From contig OX352773.1 in the NCBI GenBank assembly GCA_947095535.1, positions 37,159,398-37,223,397 on the forward strand: a stretch of DNA of 64,000 nucleotides. Direction: 5' to 3'. The position numbers and the translations under genes are program-made. Positions 24,231 through 37,600 of the stretch are shown here, piece after piece. Source of the DNA: Poecilobothrus nobilitatus (taxonomy: Eukaryota; Arthropoda; Insecta; Diptera; Dolichopodidae). Below the pieces are notes generated by a model, which saw only the letters and a program-made list of their open reading frames with translations, made no database searches and was not told where the DNA came from. The first letter of the stretch is position 1. Each line of letters begins with the position of its first letter.

Positions 24231-24886
24231 AAAACAAGACAAAATGAAAACGAATGGTTTTTATAGTTGCACATTTACCAAAAATCAATACAAACAATTT
24301 AGAATACTGTGACTTGCACCAAAAATTGTAATTTTTCTTAGAATTTCATAAGACCCTATATACCTAATTAAAAGAAAAACCATTAACACAATGTATAATA
24401 ATTTTAAAGTGTTTTATTTTAAAACAATTTGTACAAGTGCCCATATGTTACAAGTCTCTAAAAATAACAAAATTTTACTTTTTGAGTCGTAATTGGTTTT
24501 AAATAAATAGAGGTATAAAAAATTTTCTGAGGTAATTCTGAATTATCTTTTTCCCCTCAAGCTTTTAACGCTCTAACTGTCTAAAGCATGTCGGAATTAT
24601 GAAGGAAACAAAATCTTATAAATATTTTGTCTTCACTTACCTAACTGTAAATTCTAAATTGCAAAAATTTGCAGAATTTTTTATATTGATTTATAAAAGT
24701 AAAAAAAAAAAGACCTATCGTTAGGTGTTTTTAGGCTTCATATAGAAAAGTTATTCTACAACATTAATTATTTGAAAATAACTGTGTATACAAATTTAAT
24801 TGCAGTGTCAAAATTTTGTAAATAGACGGACGGACGGACAGACGGACTAAGTTACTAATAAAGAAATTTTCCAAAATTCAACTTAT
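24231..24886 (+). repeat. Dispersed non-coding element, diverged copy C
   Basis: Same order of motifs as copy A but much diverged and with only one internal unit: AAAACAAGACAAAATG left edge, TTGCACATTTACCAAAAATC, AACCATTAACACAATG, TACAAGTCTCTAAAAATA, GGAATTATGAAGG, and a GGACGGACGGACAGACGGAC tract (about 24827..24846) before the right edge. Confidence 0.6.
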
Positions 24887-26199
24887 AATGGCCGATGATT
24901 TTAGTAATATTGTAAAATCTTGTAATATGATTTGTAGTATGTATTAAAATTAGTACGTATAAATAAATAAATAAAAAATAAATTACATAAAAACTTATAA
25001 GTTTCAATTATATTTTCTTCAAATAAATAATTATAATATATAAATTGTTATGTATATAATGTATATTATGTATGTATAAAACAAAGATTGACTTTTGACT
25101 ATAACATTAAATTTTTTATTTCTGACTGATTTTTAATTTTTTTTTTTTTTATTTATTTATTTATTAATACCCCAGTTCATGTAAACATTTAACCCTAATT
25201 TATATTTGCAAGAATCTTATCCGATTGCACTTTTTAAAGAACATTAAAATAGAAGAGAAGCAGAAAAAAAAAACTTAGAACTAGAAGAAAGTAAACAAGG
25301 AATGAAAAAAATAAAAAAAAAATAAATAAATAGGTTACATTAACATGTATAATAAATAAATAAACAATTTTCAAGGATGTAAAATGATTAACTCATTTTC
25401 TCTATATTATTTTATAATTTTTTTTTTTTTTTAAATAAAACAATACTAAAAGAAACAACTTATATCTTTTGTTTGAACTTTAAATATTCATTGAAACGTT
25501 TTTTTACTACTTAGTTACATGCTTCATTTTCAAAATTTATTTCCATATATTTTTGGTCAATTTTAATAATAATAGGATTGGGCATCCACTAAAGTCGTTT
25601 ATTGTTCATTTTTCTATGCTTCTACACTTCTTACTACGAAGAAAATTAAACAATTTGAACTATTTCTCCAAAATTTTCAATCGTGAATTCTTAAAATAAT
25701 CTAAATTAGGCGACAAAGATTCATGGGTATTTAAGACACAGAACATAGTTCACAGGTATAACAAAAATTTTCCATTATGTTCGTGACACCTTGGAAGATG
25801 TGTCAACAATATAAATATGGCAAAGAATGTAATATTATATTTATCCTCAGGACCGAATTCTGATTTTACTTAGTAATGTACGTCAGTTACTCCGCCCCAC
25901 GATAACTCAAAACATAATGAAACGGTTCTGAAACTTTGATCATTTCATTTTTATAAAACGTTCAGCTTCTTTATACCATACAACTCTCTTATTCCTTTAT
26001 ATGAGCTCAAATTAAAAATGTGCCAAAATTAAGTTAGATATCTGTAATAATTATTTATATAAGCTGAATATTTACGATTTTGTCAAAAAAGTTAAGTTTC
26101 ATGTCAACAACTTTTGCAAAATTTAGTTAGTCTGACGCAACAGAATTGGGTTTAGAGATGGAATTTATATATTTTTTATGCTTTTTCATAGCATTTTTC
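24887..26199. other. AT-rich spacer
   Basis: No gene recognised. 25735..25965 looks related to 46150..46330 (see findings). Confidence 0.5.
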
Positions 26200-26760
26200 C
26201 TGTTTCAGTAAAATCTGAACATTATATCCTTATAATTAGGAATTTTATAAGAATTTGTAGAGAACCATATTTCTAAATATAAAAAAAATAAAATCCGAAA
26301 CTCATAAGTAAATTTTATCGTCTGAAAATATATTTTAAAATACCAAATCTTTAAATCGATTTTTTACCATTTCCACTTTCCAGTCGTTTTTAAACGATTT
26401 TAAACATATTTGTACACCATTTTTTCTGCTGCAGTAAAAATTTAATATTATCCTTGAAAATAGGAATTTTTACAAAAACAAGGAGTTTTTGCGTTGAGAA
26501 CCATATTTCCAAATATAGAAGCGAAATCCGAAATTCATAACTTAATTTTATCGTCTGAAAATGTATTTTGAAATTAATCAAAACTTCAAATCGATTTAAT
26601 TTTCTTACAATTTTATATATTTTCATATAATTAGCTGTTTCGGAAAAAAAAAAATATTTTACCAAAACAAGAAGTTTCTGTTTAAAGGATCATATTTCCA
26701 AATACAGAAATGAAATCCGATAGTCATATGATCATAAAATAAGAATAAAAACTCAAAAAG
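26200..26760. repeat. Tandem repeat, about 236-bp units, three copies
   Basis: The phrase ACCATATTTC(C/T)AAATATA..(G)AAATCCGA(A)A.TCATAA recurs with anchors at 26264, 26500 and (as ATCATATTTCCAAATACAG) 26689. Units 1 and 2 also share ATTTTATCGTCTGAAAAT and AAATCGATTT. The third unit is shortened and diverged. The minus-strand 91-codon frame across it (26390..26665) is a by-product. Confidence 0.75.
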
Positions 26761-26927
26761 ATTCTTCTATAAAGGGTAGAAAAAAGCATTTAAAGATTTT
26801 CAAGTTTAAATTTCATTTTTTAACAAAAAAACCCATTGTAGTGTTAAAAAATTAACATTAAAAAATATTTAATTTTCTAAATAAAAAAATGAGACCTATG
26901 GTAAAATTGAGAGTTGGAATGGTGCGA

Positions 26928-26978
26928 ATTATTGGTAAAATCCTTGAAAAACGTGATTTCAAGGATTTTACCAATAAT
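26928..26978. repeat. 22-bp perfect hairpin
   Basis: The arm 26928..26949 (starting ATTATTGGTAAAATCC) is exactly complementary to 26957..26978, leaving a 7-nt loop AACGTGA. Confidence 0.9.
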
Positions 26979-26979
26979 A

Positions 26980-29900
26980 AATTTACGAAAGGTTTGGTCT
27001 TAAAACAAAATTTCCTACGACAAAAGATTTTAAATAAAATTTTCTAATTAGACAAATAGGGAAAGGAAATCTATTTAAAAAAGTTAGCAACTTTGACAAA
27101 AAAGCTTTGGTATTAAAAACAAAAAGTACATTCCAATTAGTACATTTTAAAATTGAAATTTATTTTAATTTAAAATATTTTTAATTTTTTTTTTTACGTA
27201 GGTTCAACGATAGTGTTTTGTTCAACGATTTTTAATATATTTATGAACTTCAATTATTTTAATATCGACATCAGTGGTGTATACATTTTTTTTTTTTTGA
27301 AGACCTGAACAATGATTTGTTGCGTGTTCATAATATCGCAAATACATAAGGACATACTTATTCTGAAAATAGCGAATAATCTGATTATGAATGCAACTCT
27401 AAAATATCTCTAAAATATAAATATTCGAATTCTCTAAAAGACGTCTTATTTTACAAATACTTTAACATTATAATGGAGGCTATCGTCCCGAAACCCTCGC
27501 TAAACATAATATTGAAACCCTAATTTTAAAATCAACTCTTAAATTTTGAAAATAAAATATTGACCTTGTTAAATCTTTTACATGGGTCTTTTAACTCAGC
27601 CTCTTTTTTCCATAAGGGATTTTATATAGGGTTAAAAGGGTCATTTATAGTAGGAGATTTTATTATTTTATTCATAGATTTTTGAAATTGAAAAAAGGTT
27701 TTTTTGTTCTTGGGGTTTTTTATAAAGAGTCAAACGTACCGTTCACACTTCTTGTATTAAAGAAAATTATTTAAATCTTAACACTAACATAAAATAGGAT
27801 CTAAACATAATGAAAATTTAACTTAGATAGTTTGTTCTTATATACTAAATATAACTTTTTTTTACCTAATTGTAAGCCTTATTTGATCAATTTACAGAAA
27901 CCGCAAGTAAAGTAAGAAAGAAATTAATATTTTTTTTTAAATTTAATTAAAAAAATCAAACTCCATTATTATTATGTACTCTATTTAAAAATTTTATTTA
28001 TTAAGTGACATTCTCAATTAAATGGAAAATTTTTTTTATACTTTTTTTTATAATGGAAATTTTTCTTTTCTCAATTTTATTTCATTTATTATTCTTTCAA
28101 CCCCCCTAGAATATTTTTTATAATATCCTTTTATAAAAAGAAAAACAAGAATCTTAATCTAAATGCTTTGCTTTCGAATATTATTCTTAATAAGTGGAGA
28201 TTTTTTTTTTTTTTATGACTTCTTGTTTTTGAAGCCACTCAAGCTTGCAGTATATTTAAACCTTTTATATTAAAAATCTTAATTTTTGTTTTTTTTTTTT
28301 TTCATTTATTTTCATTTATTTGCTCTACCGTTCTTTTAATTGTTTTTTGGATCATCCAATATAACCAAAGCAATTAAAAAATTCTATGCATCTATTAACA
28401 ATGGTTATATTTGGTTTTCTTTTTTGTTATTTGCCTTCATTTCTTTAAATTATCCATGCACTAGATATTCTTTGTATATTAAGTATAGTATATAAATACA
28501 AATCTAGAAAAGGACATAATCAATAATAAGAAGAAATAAAAAAAAATAAAAAATAAAATAATAATAATACAAGAAAAAGAACCAAAATATTAAAAAAAAA
28601 AAATAATGTATAACATTTAAATCGGATATAACAGGACAATTTTAAATTAAAGCTCAACGGACCGGACCATTGAGAAATTTCAATTCCAAAAAAAAAAAAA
28701 AAAAAAAACAAAATAAGAAAAAAAATAAAACAATGTCCTTAAATAATTGTCTCCTTTTCTCTATATATTTCTTTTTTTTTTATCTCGCAATTTACAAAAA
28801 CTAATTTTTTACATATATATATATACATACATAAAGTTACTTGCTGTTATTGTATATAATATTGCACATATACACACAAATTATTATATTTTTTGTTCAT
28901 GAAGGATACAATTAGAAATTTAAACTAGTTAAAAAAAAAAAGAAAGAGACAATACGACAAAAAAAAAAAAAAAAAAATTAGACTCACTGAGAAAGATAAT
29001 TGTCATACAGGAAAAATGGATTAAAAAAAAAAATAAAAATTTCATTCTTTCTCTTTCTAACCAACATCAGGGTTACAAACTGATTTATACAATATTATAC
29101 AACACAATGCAAATAATTGTGTCATTGGGAAATTGGCATTTAATATCATTTGAAACAGACCTACATATAAAAAAATATTTTGTATGAACATAATATACTG
29201 ACAAGTTTTCAATTTTAAAAGGAAATATGAATTTTGACCCTCATCCTGATTTTTTTGAATATAATTTTAAAATTTCTTTTTTTTTTTTTTTTGCTGTTTC
29301 ATAAATGGTTTCAGTCCCAAGATTCTTACAGCTATCGTATAATTTCAAAGTTTTTTTTTTTTTTTTACTATAATTTAACTTTTTTTATTATTCTTTTTGA
29401 AATGGTGACATATGGTCAAGTTTATCGGTTATTTACATAATAGCACATAATCATAAAAATAAAACGAAACTAAACTGAAATTGAAATAATTTTAAACACA
29501 AATTTAAAGTGGGACATGAACATATTTAATCGATTTGAAAACAAATAATGAAAAAAAAAAACAAAATCAGGACAAGATCATAATATTTTACTAAATTATC
29601 TATAATTGATATTATCGAAATAATTAATATGGTCACAAGTTAATAATAGATTTTTGTTTTTTAGATCTAAGATAAAATTGTATTCAATAAATTGCTATTA
29701 AGTATATTAGAATCGAAATAAGTTAATCATGAAATATATCATTACTATTGCAGTTATAACAGTTATAAGATACAAACATAATATTATAATAGTCATTTAA
29801 TATTTCGAGAGGCTCTTTTAAAAAAATATTTTATGAAACACAATATAAATTTTAAAAACGTTCCGTCTAAAATAAGAAATCTTTGAACGTAATTACACCT

Positions 29901-30104
29901 TCGTATATAGGATGTTATTTTTGTAGCTTTAGATATTTTTTGTTGTCAATCCTATTAAGTAGCATAGGGCATTCACTATTTTTGCAAAAAAGTTCATAGA
30001 AAAGCAGTAGTCCAATTATATCGATTTTATCACTGTAACAACTGTTTACATCAGTAAAGAGGTTGCATGAGTTAAAGTCGAAGTCGTTAATCTTAAAGTC
30101 AAAC
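26980..30104. other. AT-rich spacer
   Basis: Long stretch with homopolymer runs (for example A runs at 28688..28708 and 28961..28977). I see no gene; the short frames translate A/T runs. Confidence 0.55.
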
Positions 30105-30740
30105 ACGCAAAATGAACTAAAGTTGAAAAAAATTTCAATTTATTTTTCGACTTTAATTCTTTTTACATTTTTTATATTTTATTTCATTTGCATTAAAGTA
30201 GAAAATGATAAATGAATTAAAATAAAAAATTTTCGACTTTAATTCATTTTCTTAAATAAATAACTTTATTACATATTTTCTTAATTGACGACATTATTTC
30301 CTTCTAGCGACGTTATTTCATTTTTGATTGGCATTTTTAATTTTTTGATTGGCATTCGCTTTTTTCAGAATGTATATACCAGATTCCGAATTAGGAGGGA
30401 TTCTAGAGTTGTTTATCAGGGTTGCCCCTTTAAATACTTTGGAAAAAGGCTAACACTGATTTTGTAAGCAACTCTAAATTCGCTTCTAATTTGATAAAAA
30501 ATATTTATATATTTATTCTGGAAAAACGGAAAACCTTAATTTCGCGTCCAACTCTAGAATCCCTTCTAATCCAGAATTTCGCATACGCTTTAAAATAAAA
30601 AAAAATTTGACTTTAGTTCATTTTTAATATTTTTGGTTTTGGTTCATATGAATTAAAATAGAAAATTTTTGACATTAGTTCATTTCTCAAACAAAAAAAA
30701 TATTTTTCGATTTTAATTCATTTTTAAATTTTTTCAAATT
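30105..30740. repeat. Short repeats interrupted by a foldback-family copy
   Basis: The phrase TTTTCGACTTTAATTCATTTT and close variants occur near 30145, 30228, 30605, 30668 and 30703. The block 30280..30610 between them is related to 14355..15310: it has CAGATTCCGAATTAGGAGGG and, inverted, CCCTTCTAATCCAGAATTTC, with TCTAGAGTTG in both. The frame 30285..30467 is non-coding repeat. Confidence 0.5.
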
Positions 30741-30799
30741 TTACCATTTTCTATTACCATTATAAAAATTTTATTTGAAAGACCTTGAATGAAAAAATT

Positions 30800-31260
30800 G
30801 ATATTTATAAGTTTTAGATAAGACCTTTATATGTTTTATGTAAGACTAATTTTGGAGTATGCCTAACAATTTTGGTCTCCCCATCGAGGAATCGATATTC
30901 CACGGATTGAATCGATTCAAAAAAGATTACTTACTTGCAAAGGTGTTTCTCATGAGCACATCCCATTCATCTATTCCCTTATTAAGACATATTCCTCTTA
31001 ACTCGTGGACTAGTGGCCGATATTTTTATTTTATCTACCAAGTAATTATTGATGACGTCGTATTAGTTCTAATAGTATATTTAGGACCAGATATTATGTA
31101 GAGAAAATTTAAATCATACCAGATCTATTAAACTGTTATAATACCCGTTATCATAGAATTGAGTATGGTCGAAATCAACCAATTACGAGAATGTCATAAG
31201 AACAATTAACTCATTTTCTTCTCATTTCGACATTTAATAATAGTAAATCTGTACTAATAA
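30800..31260 (+). pseudogene. LINE ORF2 remnant, post-polymerase region
   Basis: From about 30828 the plus strand reads YVRLILEYA, a stop, then QFWSPHRGIDIPRIESIQKR. This is the conserved LEYAS.VWSP....DI.RIES.QKRFL block just after the reverse transcriptase of Jockey/CR1-like LINEs. Further on in shifted frames come ADIFILSTK and YGRNQPITRM (about 31165..31200), the next conserved block. Several stops and frameshifts make it inactive. The 80-codon frame at 30859..31101 is out of frame with the conserved peptide. An I-clade origin is possible, but the remnant is too short to place. Confidence 0.65.
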
Positions 31261-31390
31261 ATCACACTTTATCATACTCTCAGATCTAAAAATTAACAAG
31301 AATTATTTATTAAGATGTGTTTATGTTTTGTTTTTAACTGATAGAATTTAAACATTATGAGTTTTGACTAAATGATGTTACTATTTTTAT

Positions 31391-31695
31391 CACATTTTAC
31401 AAAATTTTTGAAAAATTTGCTTAATTATTTCATTCTATCCGTCTCTTTACAAAAATTCTATAACTTTTAAAATTGAATAATGAAATTAAAATTAATGTTG
31501 TTGAATAACTTTTTTATGTAGCCGCACCCCTTACAGAACTGCACCTCTCAAAATTAAAAATTTTTCATATTGTGTTGATGGTTTTTCTTAACTATGTAAA
31601 GTTCTCTGAAAAATGATGAAAGTGTTTTTTTGATTTTGATGTCTCTTGATTTTTCAAAATTTTTTTTTGTAAACTCTAAAAATATTTACAAACCT
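31391..31695 (-). repeat. Dispersed non-coding element, truncated copy E
   Basis: Plus-strand order matches the start of copy B: TTTGCTTAATTATTTCATTC, TATCCGTC, TTACAAAAATTCTATAAC, then TTTTTTATGTAGCCGCACCC and CTTACAGAACTGCACCTCTC. It is therefore the right-end 300 bp of the family in minus orientation. Confidence 0.55.
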
Positions 31696-31699
31696 TGGT

Positions 31700-34600
31700 G
31701 CATCTCGCAGTAATCTAAACTGTTAGTTTTAATCCTGCTTTGTTTTATATTTTATTTTAATTTGATTTGATGGAAATTTAAACATCACATTTTGTATTTA
31801 ATTGCATTTAAGACTTTTATTTTTTCTGTACATATTGAAATTTCATATTTCATTATGTCCTTCTTCGATCTGAAAACACAAAAAATAAAAAAAAATAAAT
31901 AAGAAACCAATATTATATTATGATTTTCATTACAGAAGATAAAATTTTTTTGTAAAACTCCCTTGATTCTATAAATTACTTTAGTATCAACACACATTAT
32001 AACTCAAAATTACAAAACTTTAATTTCCAAGAAAAAAAATAAAAATAAAAAAAAAATATTAGATAGATATATTTTCTAGTAGTAACTTTTAATCTTTTTT
32101 AATTATTAAAGACATTAAAACATTCTACCTATAACTTAATCTAAATACAAATTTTTTCTGTCTGTCATTAGAAAACTTTTCTGTTTTGTAGCAATAAAAA
32201 ATAATTTTAATTTTTTGTTGTTGTTATTCTTTTGATGAAAAACCTGTCAATTGTTTTTCAACTTGATTTCAACATCTTTTTTCTATAAATTTCTTTTTTT
32301 TTTTATTTGTGTTTTTTATTTTTTTTTTTTCAACCAACTTTTAACAATTAAATTGCCTAAATCCATTATTTACTGGAATAAAATTAAAAATAATTGGGTA
32401 ATATCGTACCGTATACCGTACTACCTTTTCATTAATAATTTGTAACACTTTTGTTTTTTCCTTTTTTTTTTTTTTTTTATTATTACCTTAATTTATATTA
32501 TTGACTCAATTGACACACTTACTGATGGCGGTACAACACAATTATTTTTATCCCCAAGAAATTATTTTTTGTTTCCTGGTGTAAAAAAAAAAAAAAAAAA
32601 AAGAAAAATAAAATAACAAAAAAAGCAGAAAAAAAAATTTATTTCGAAACAATTAAAAGAAATCACATTTTAAAAGATTGTTTTTGTATAATAATGATAA
32701 AAAGAGACAGAAAATATTTTCATTTTCATTTTTTCTTATTATGTTTTTTTTTTTTTGTCTTGCTTCATTCACCTGTTGTTCCGGCGGCTATTATTTCATG
32801 GAAAAACTTTGTCATGGAAAGAAAATAAGAATTTTTTTTTTTTTTTAATTTTCTTTCGACTCTTAGTAATTTTTATAAATAGTGTCATTTTTATATTAAA
32901 GTAAATTAAATATTTGACTGTATATAATATATTATATCGTATGTAATATAATATTATATACAGTTAAAACAAATTTCGTACTTTATAATGGAAAAAAAAC
33001 CTCAGATGGGTACTAATTAATTTTTTTTTTTTTTTTTGCTAATTAATTTATTGTTAAAACCTGCCATATAGAAATTTAGCATAACTCCATCATTTAAAAT
33101 AATTTAGATTTTTCTATAGGTATGCCTTAATGAGTTTAAGTTATGATTGAAAGGGGTAAACTTAATAAGTAAACTGTTTTAAACGGTTTTAATTATTGGG
33201 TATAAATTAGGGTTTCTTTTTTTTGGTTTATATGGTACCGTGAATAAGCTTTATAATAAAAAAAAATATGCACTGAAACTTGACAGTAATAATTTTTCCT
33301 AAAACTAACAATTTAACAAACAACAACGAGTCTCGAAAATTTTATAAGCTAGCAAAATGTTACTACACCACATTTAAGACTAGAAATTTTTAATACAAAT
33401 ATTCTACTGTCTACAACATTAATTATTTAAATAAAATTACATAATAAGAAGCTCTGAAAGAAATGTTAAGCTCTGGTGTTAAATACAGGTGTCATATTGG
33501 ATAATTATAATAGGTATCCAATATATATATATCAGATGTCTCAAAACTGCTTAATGACATCATTTTAAATTTACAGTTTCTCTAGACTTTTACTTATAAT
33601 CAATTACAAAAAAAAAAAAAATTAAATAGATTGATTTCGTGAACATTATTATCTAATTTAAAAAACGTTTATTAATTTAAAAATAAATTTTATCAATAGA
33701 TAGTTTTTTTTTTTTTTATTTTTACCTTTATTACAAAAAAAAGAAACAACTTTTCAAATTTCGCATGTGATTTAGGGTACTGGTGAAATTTACACTTTTC
33801 AAGACAGTAAAGCCTTAAGTTACTTGAAAACTTTTTCTTTTACAAGAAAAGTTCAAAAAAAAAAAAAAAAAATGAAAAATTTTATCTTAAGTTGTCATAT
33901 TTTTTTATTTTTTATATTTTTATTATTATATTTTTATTATAAATTAAGTCAATTATTGTCGCAGTTAAAACTTTCAGACTTATTTTTCTTATTCGGTTCC
34001 TTGATATTTTGTTTTTTTCTTTTATTTCTTTCTGATTTTCTTTCTTTTTTTCTTCTTGTATAAAACTTCAGGGAATTTAAAATAAAAACAAGAAAACGAA
34101 GAATAATTTAAAAAAAGAAAATATATATATATATATTTTTGTTCAGAATTTTATTTCAATCTTCTTCTTTTCTGGTACATATATTTATCTTTTGTTGTTG
34201 CTCTCTTTTTTGTGTATGTGTATTTTTTTTTTTATTGCTTTACCCTACAAGAGTAAAGAAGTTAGGTAAGCTGATGAACACTATACTGTAACGTAATGAA
34301 TTAAAAAATAATGCATGTATAAAATGTTCATGCAATGTAATATAAAAAAAAACGAGGGGTTATTAAAAGAATAAAAACTGTGAATATGAAATGAATCTTT
34401 CAGATACAACAAATATGAAATGAATGAAAGTATCTTAAGATAAAGAACTTGGATACAAGACGTATTAAAGATACTATATATATTATAATACTAGTATTAT
34501 AAAAATAACAAGCAAAAAAAAAAATGTGTCATCTATGGTTAAAAAAAAAAACATTTTTTTTTTTTATTTTTATATAAAACCAAAATGAATATCGCGACTG

Positions 34601-37600
34601 GTGGGTGTTAAAAAATTATAGCAAACTCACAATAACTGTGATATAACAAAAAAAAAAAAAAAATTAACAAAAATACAAGTACCTGAGGAAAAATTTTTAT
34701 TTTTTTTTTTTTTTTGTAACAAGATAATCTACCTATTAATGCTATCATAATATGGCTTAAAGGTGTTTTTGTGAAGTATTTAGTCAAATTTAATGCTAAT
34801 TTTAATGGACAAGAAAGAAAAAAAAAAACACAAAAGCCCCAAAAATAAAAGTACACCGTAGTTATAAAAAAAAATAAAATAAAAGATTCTGTTTTTTTTA
34901 TTTTTTAACTTTTATTGTTTTAAATTTTTTGTTTTTTGTTTTTTTTTTTGTAAAAAGAAACCTGGGGTGTTTTCTTTGACAAGAAAGATTACAACTTTGT
35001 TTTTTTAAGAAAATTATTTAATTTTTTGTTCTGGTTTTTATTATTTTATTATTATTATAATAATATATTTAATTTTTTGTTATATTATAGCTTAGTTGAC
35101 GAAAATAAAAAAGTGTGAAGGTAAAAAATAAAATAACAATAAAATAACAATAATGAAAAAACAAAAAAAAAACTTTGAAGAATATTAAAAATAATAAATA
35201 AAATATGTATTGCAAAATTTAAGAAAAAAATTTAAGCAATTTATTTTAAGTTACATAATATACCTATCAGTTAATTAAATTGTTTTCCTTATCAAAAATT
35301 AATTACAAAAATGTTTCAAAAATGTTTCTGTTATTAACCCCTAAAAATATGCAACTATTTGTGATGAAAATGTTGTTATAGCCGAATATTGAAGTTCGCA
35401 AACATTTAAAAGTAATTTTTAATAACAAATAATTCTCGTGGGAAAATGAATATTATATAATATAATATAAATCTATTGTAATATATTTTAAAGAAAATAA
35501 ATAATATTATTATTATATAAATATTAATAGTAGTATTTAATCTATAATGAACTTAAAATTAAAATGATTTAAGTACCATTAGTTATTCTTATGTGATATG
35601 TAATATTAAAATAAATAAATTGACATTTGAAACAACCTAAATAATATATTTTTATACTTTTACAATTAAAACGATTACAATTTAAACCATTTGGTACAAA
35701 TTTAATTTTAGTCCTTCAAAAAATAATTTTTAAGCTCTTATGAATATGCTTACAATTGGTTTGTTCATTTATAATATGATTTGAAGAGTCTTTGCCTAAT
35801 TTTTGCTTAAATTAAATATAATTTAATATGCAGTTTTGAAAATTAAACGTTTCAATCTTAATCGTTTTTATCAAAAATTTAATATTTTAATTTTTTGATC
35901 CGTTAAAATTTTTAACATTTATTTTGAGCGAATGTGTACTATAATGTATTTTCAAACAAATTTAATTTAAAATATAACAAAAGAAAAAAGTAACAATATG
36001 GTAGAACTGACAGATATATAAATTGAAAACAAAATATAATAATTTTCAAAAATAATAAGATTATTTTAAGGAAATTAATGAAAAGAAAAATTTAAAATTT
36101 AAGATATGAAAAGTTATCTTAAAAGCATGAATTAAAAACAAAACAAAAAAAAAAATAATAATATTTATATATGACAGGGTGTTAAAAAACGAACAACAAT
36201 AGACTTGGCAAAATATTTTTTTTTATTTCTATATTATTATTAAATACCTACTTTTTGATTCGGAAAAACAGGTAAGAAGGTAATGGTAAGAAGATCTTTT
36301 TTTTTTATGAACCTAAAAATAATTAGAATGATAATAATAGATGAAAAATTAAAATTACATTTTAAATTAATTAAATTTTACGTAAAAAAAAAAATGTAAA
36401 AGACTTTTTTTTTGTGTAGAATATTAAGAAAGAACAAAAAAATGGCCTTCGGCAATTGATAAAATTTGACTCATTAACAGTAGAATTAAAAAAAGTTATA
36501 CGAAAAAAAATTAATAATGAAAAATAAAAGAAGAATATTTAAAAAGATGAATAGAGATGTTTTTTTGTTTTTTGGGTAAACAAATTCCGGAAACGTGTAG
36601 ATCATATTATTTAAAAATTTAATTGAACTTAAATGTATTTGATGAATCCTTTGTTTATTATTATAACAATAATTTTGAACTTATAATAAAAATACAAAGG
36701 ACCTTTTTAGATTGCATTTATAACATTATATTGGTAAGAGTTGTAATTTTAACATTTAAAGAATTTAAAGAAAAATCTTAAGAGAATTTTAGAAATAATT
36801 ACTTTAATAAAGAAAAATATTGTTTTAAATTATGTTAACAACTCTTAAACACCTTTTATATGAATTTTATCACCTCATAAATGAGGAAATACATATATAG
36901 AACCCATAAACAACTAGATAGTTTTTTTTGAATTGTACCATTATACCGTTACCGTGTCGTTATTAACATTAGATATTAGCTACCTACATTTGATTGGAAA
37001 TGCAATTTATTTGTTTTTTGTATATGAAAGAGCTTTTCAAATTTTATTTTGGGATTAATTTTTATTTTATTCCATAGGTATATGATGTAAAAATACAAAC
37101 ACCAAATTCTTTTCCTAATCAAAAAGCAAAGTGACAATAAAAATTTCATCATTTAAACTGTGAAATTCAAAATATTGTTTGAAATTCCAAAAATTCTATT
37201 TATATCTTAGCTAAAATTCTATTTCTGAAAAGTGTGATTTAATGACATTTAAATACTATAACATTTTATAGTACTTTTATAATCTATGCTGACTAACATT
37301 CTGTGTTGTAAATTTCATATTACTTTCAAATTAGGTACAATAATAGAATGTAGAGCAATGGTTCTATTTTGTTGAATTATCAGCAATATAAGTACTCGAA
37401 TTTAAATTTCTGCTTCCTTTTTAAAATTAAGTTTTGTTATGATCATTTTTACGATCATCCTGTCAGAACATCCTTAAAAATTATATTGTCCCACTTAGAA
37501 ATTATTGAACAAAATAAACTGATTAAACTAAAAGATTTTAGATTATAGAAAAACTAAAAAATATTAGAAGAATTGATTAAATTAAATAAAACGTTTTAAT

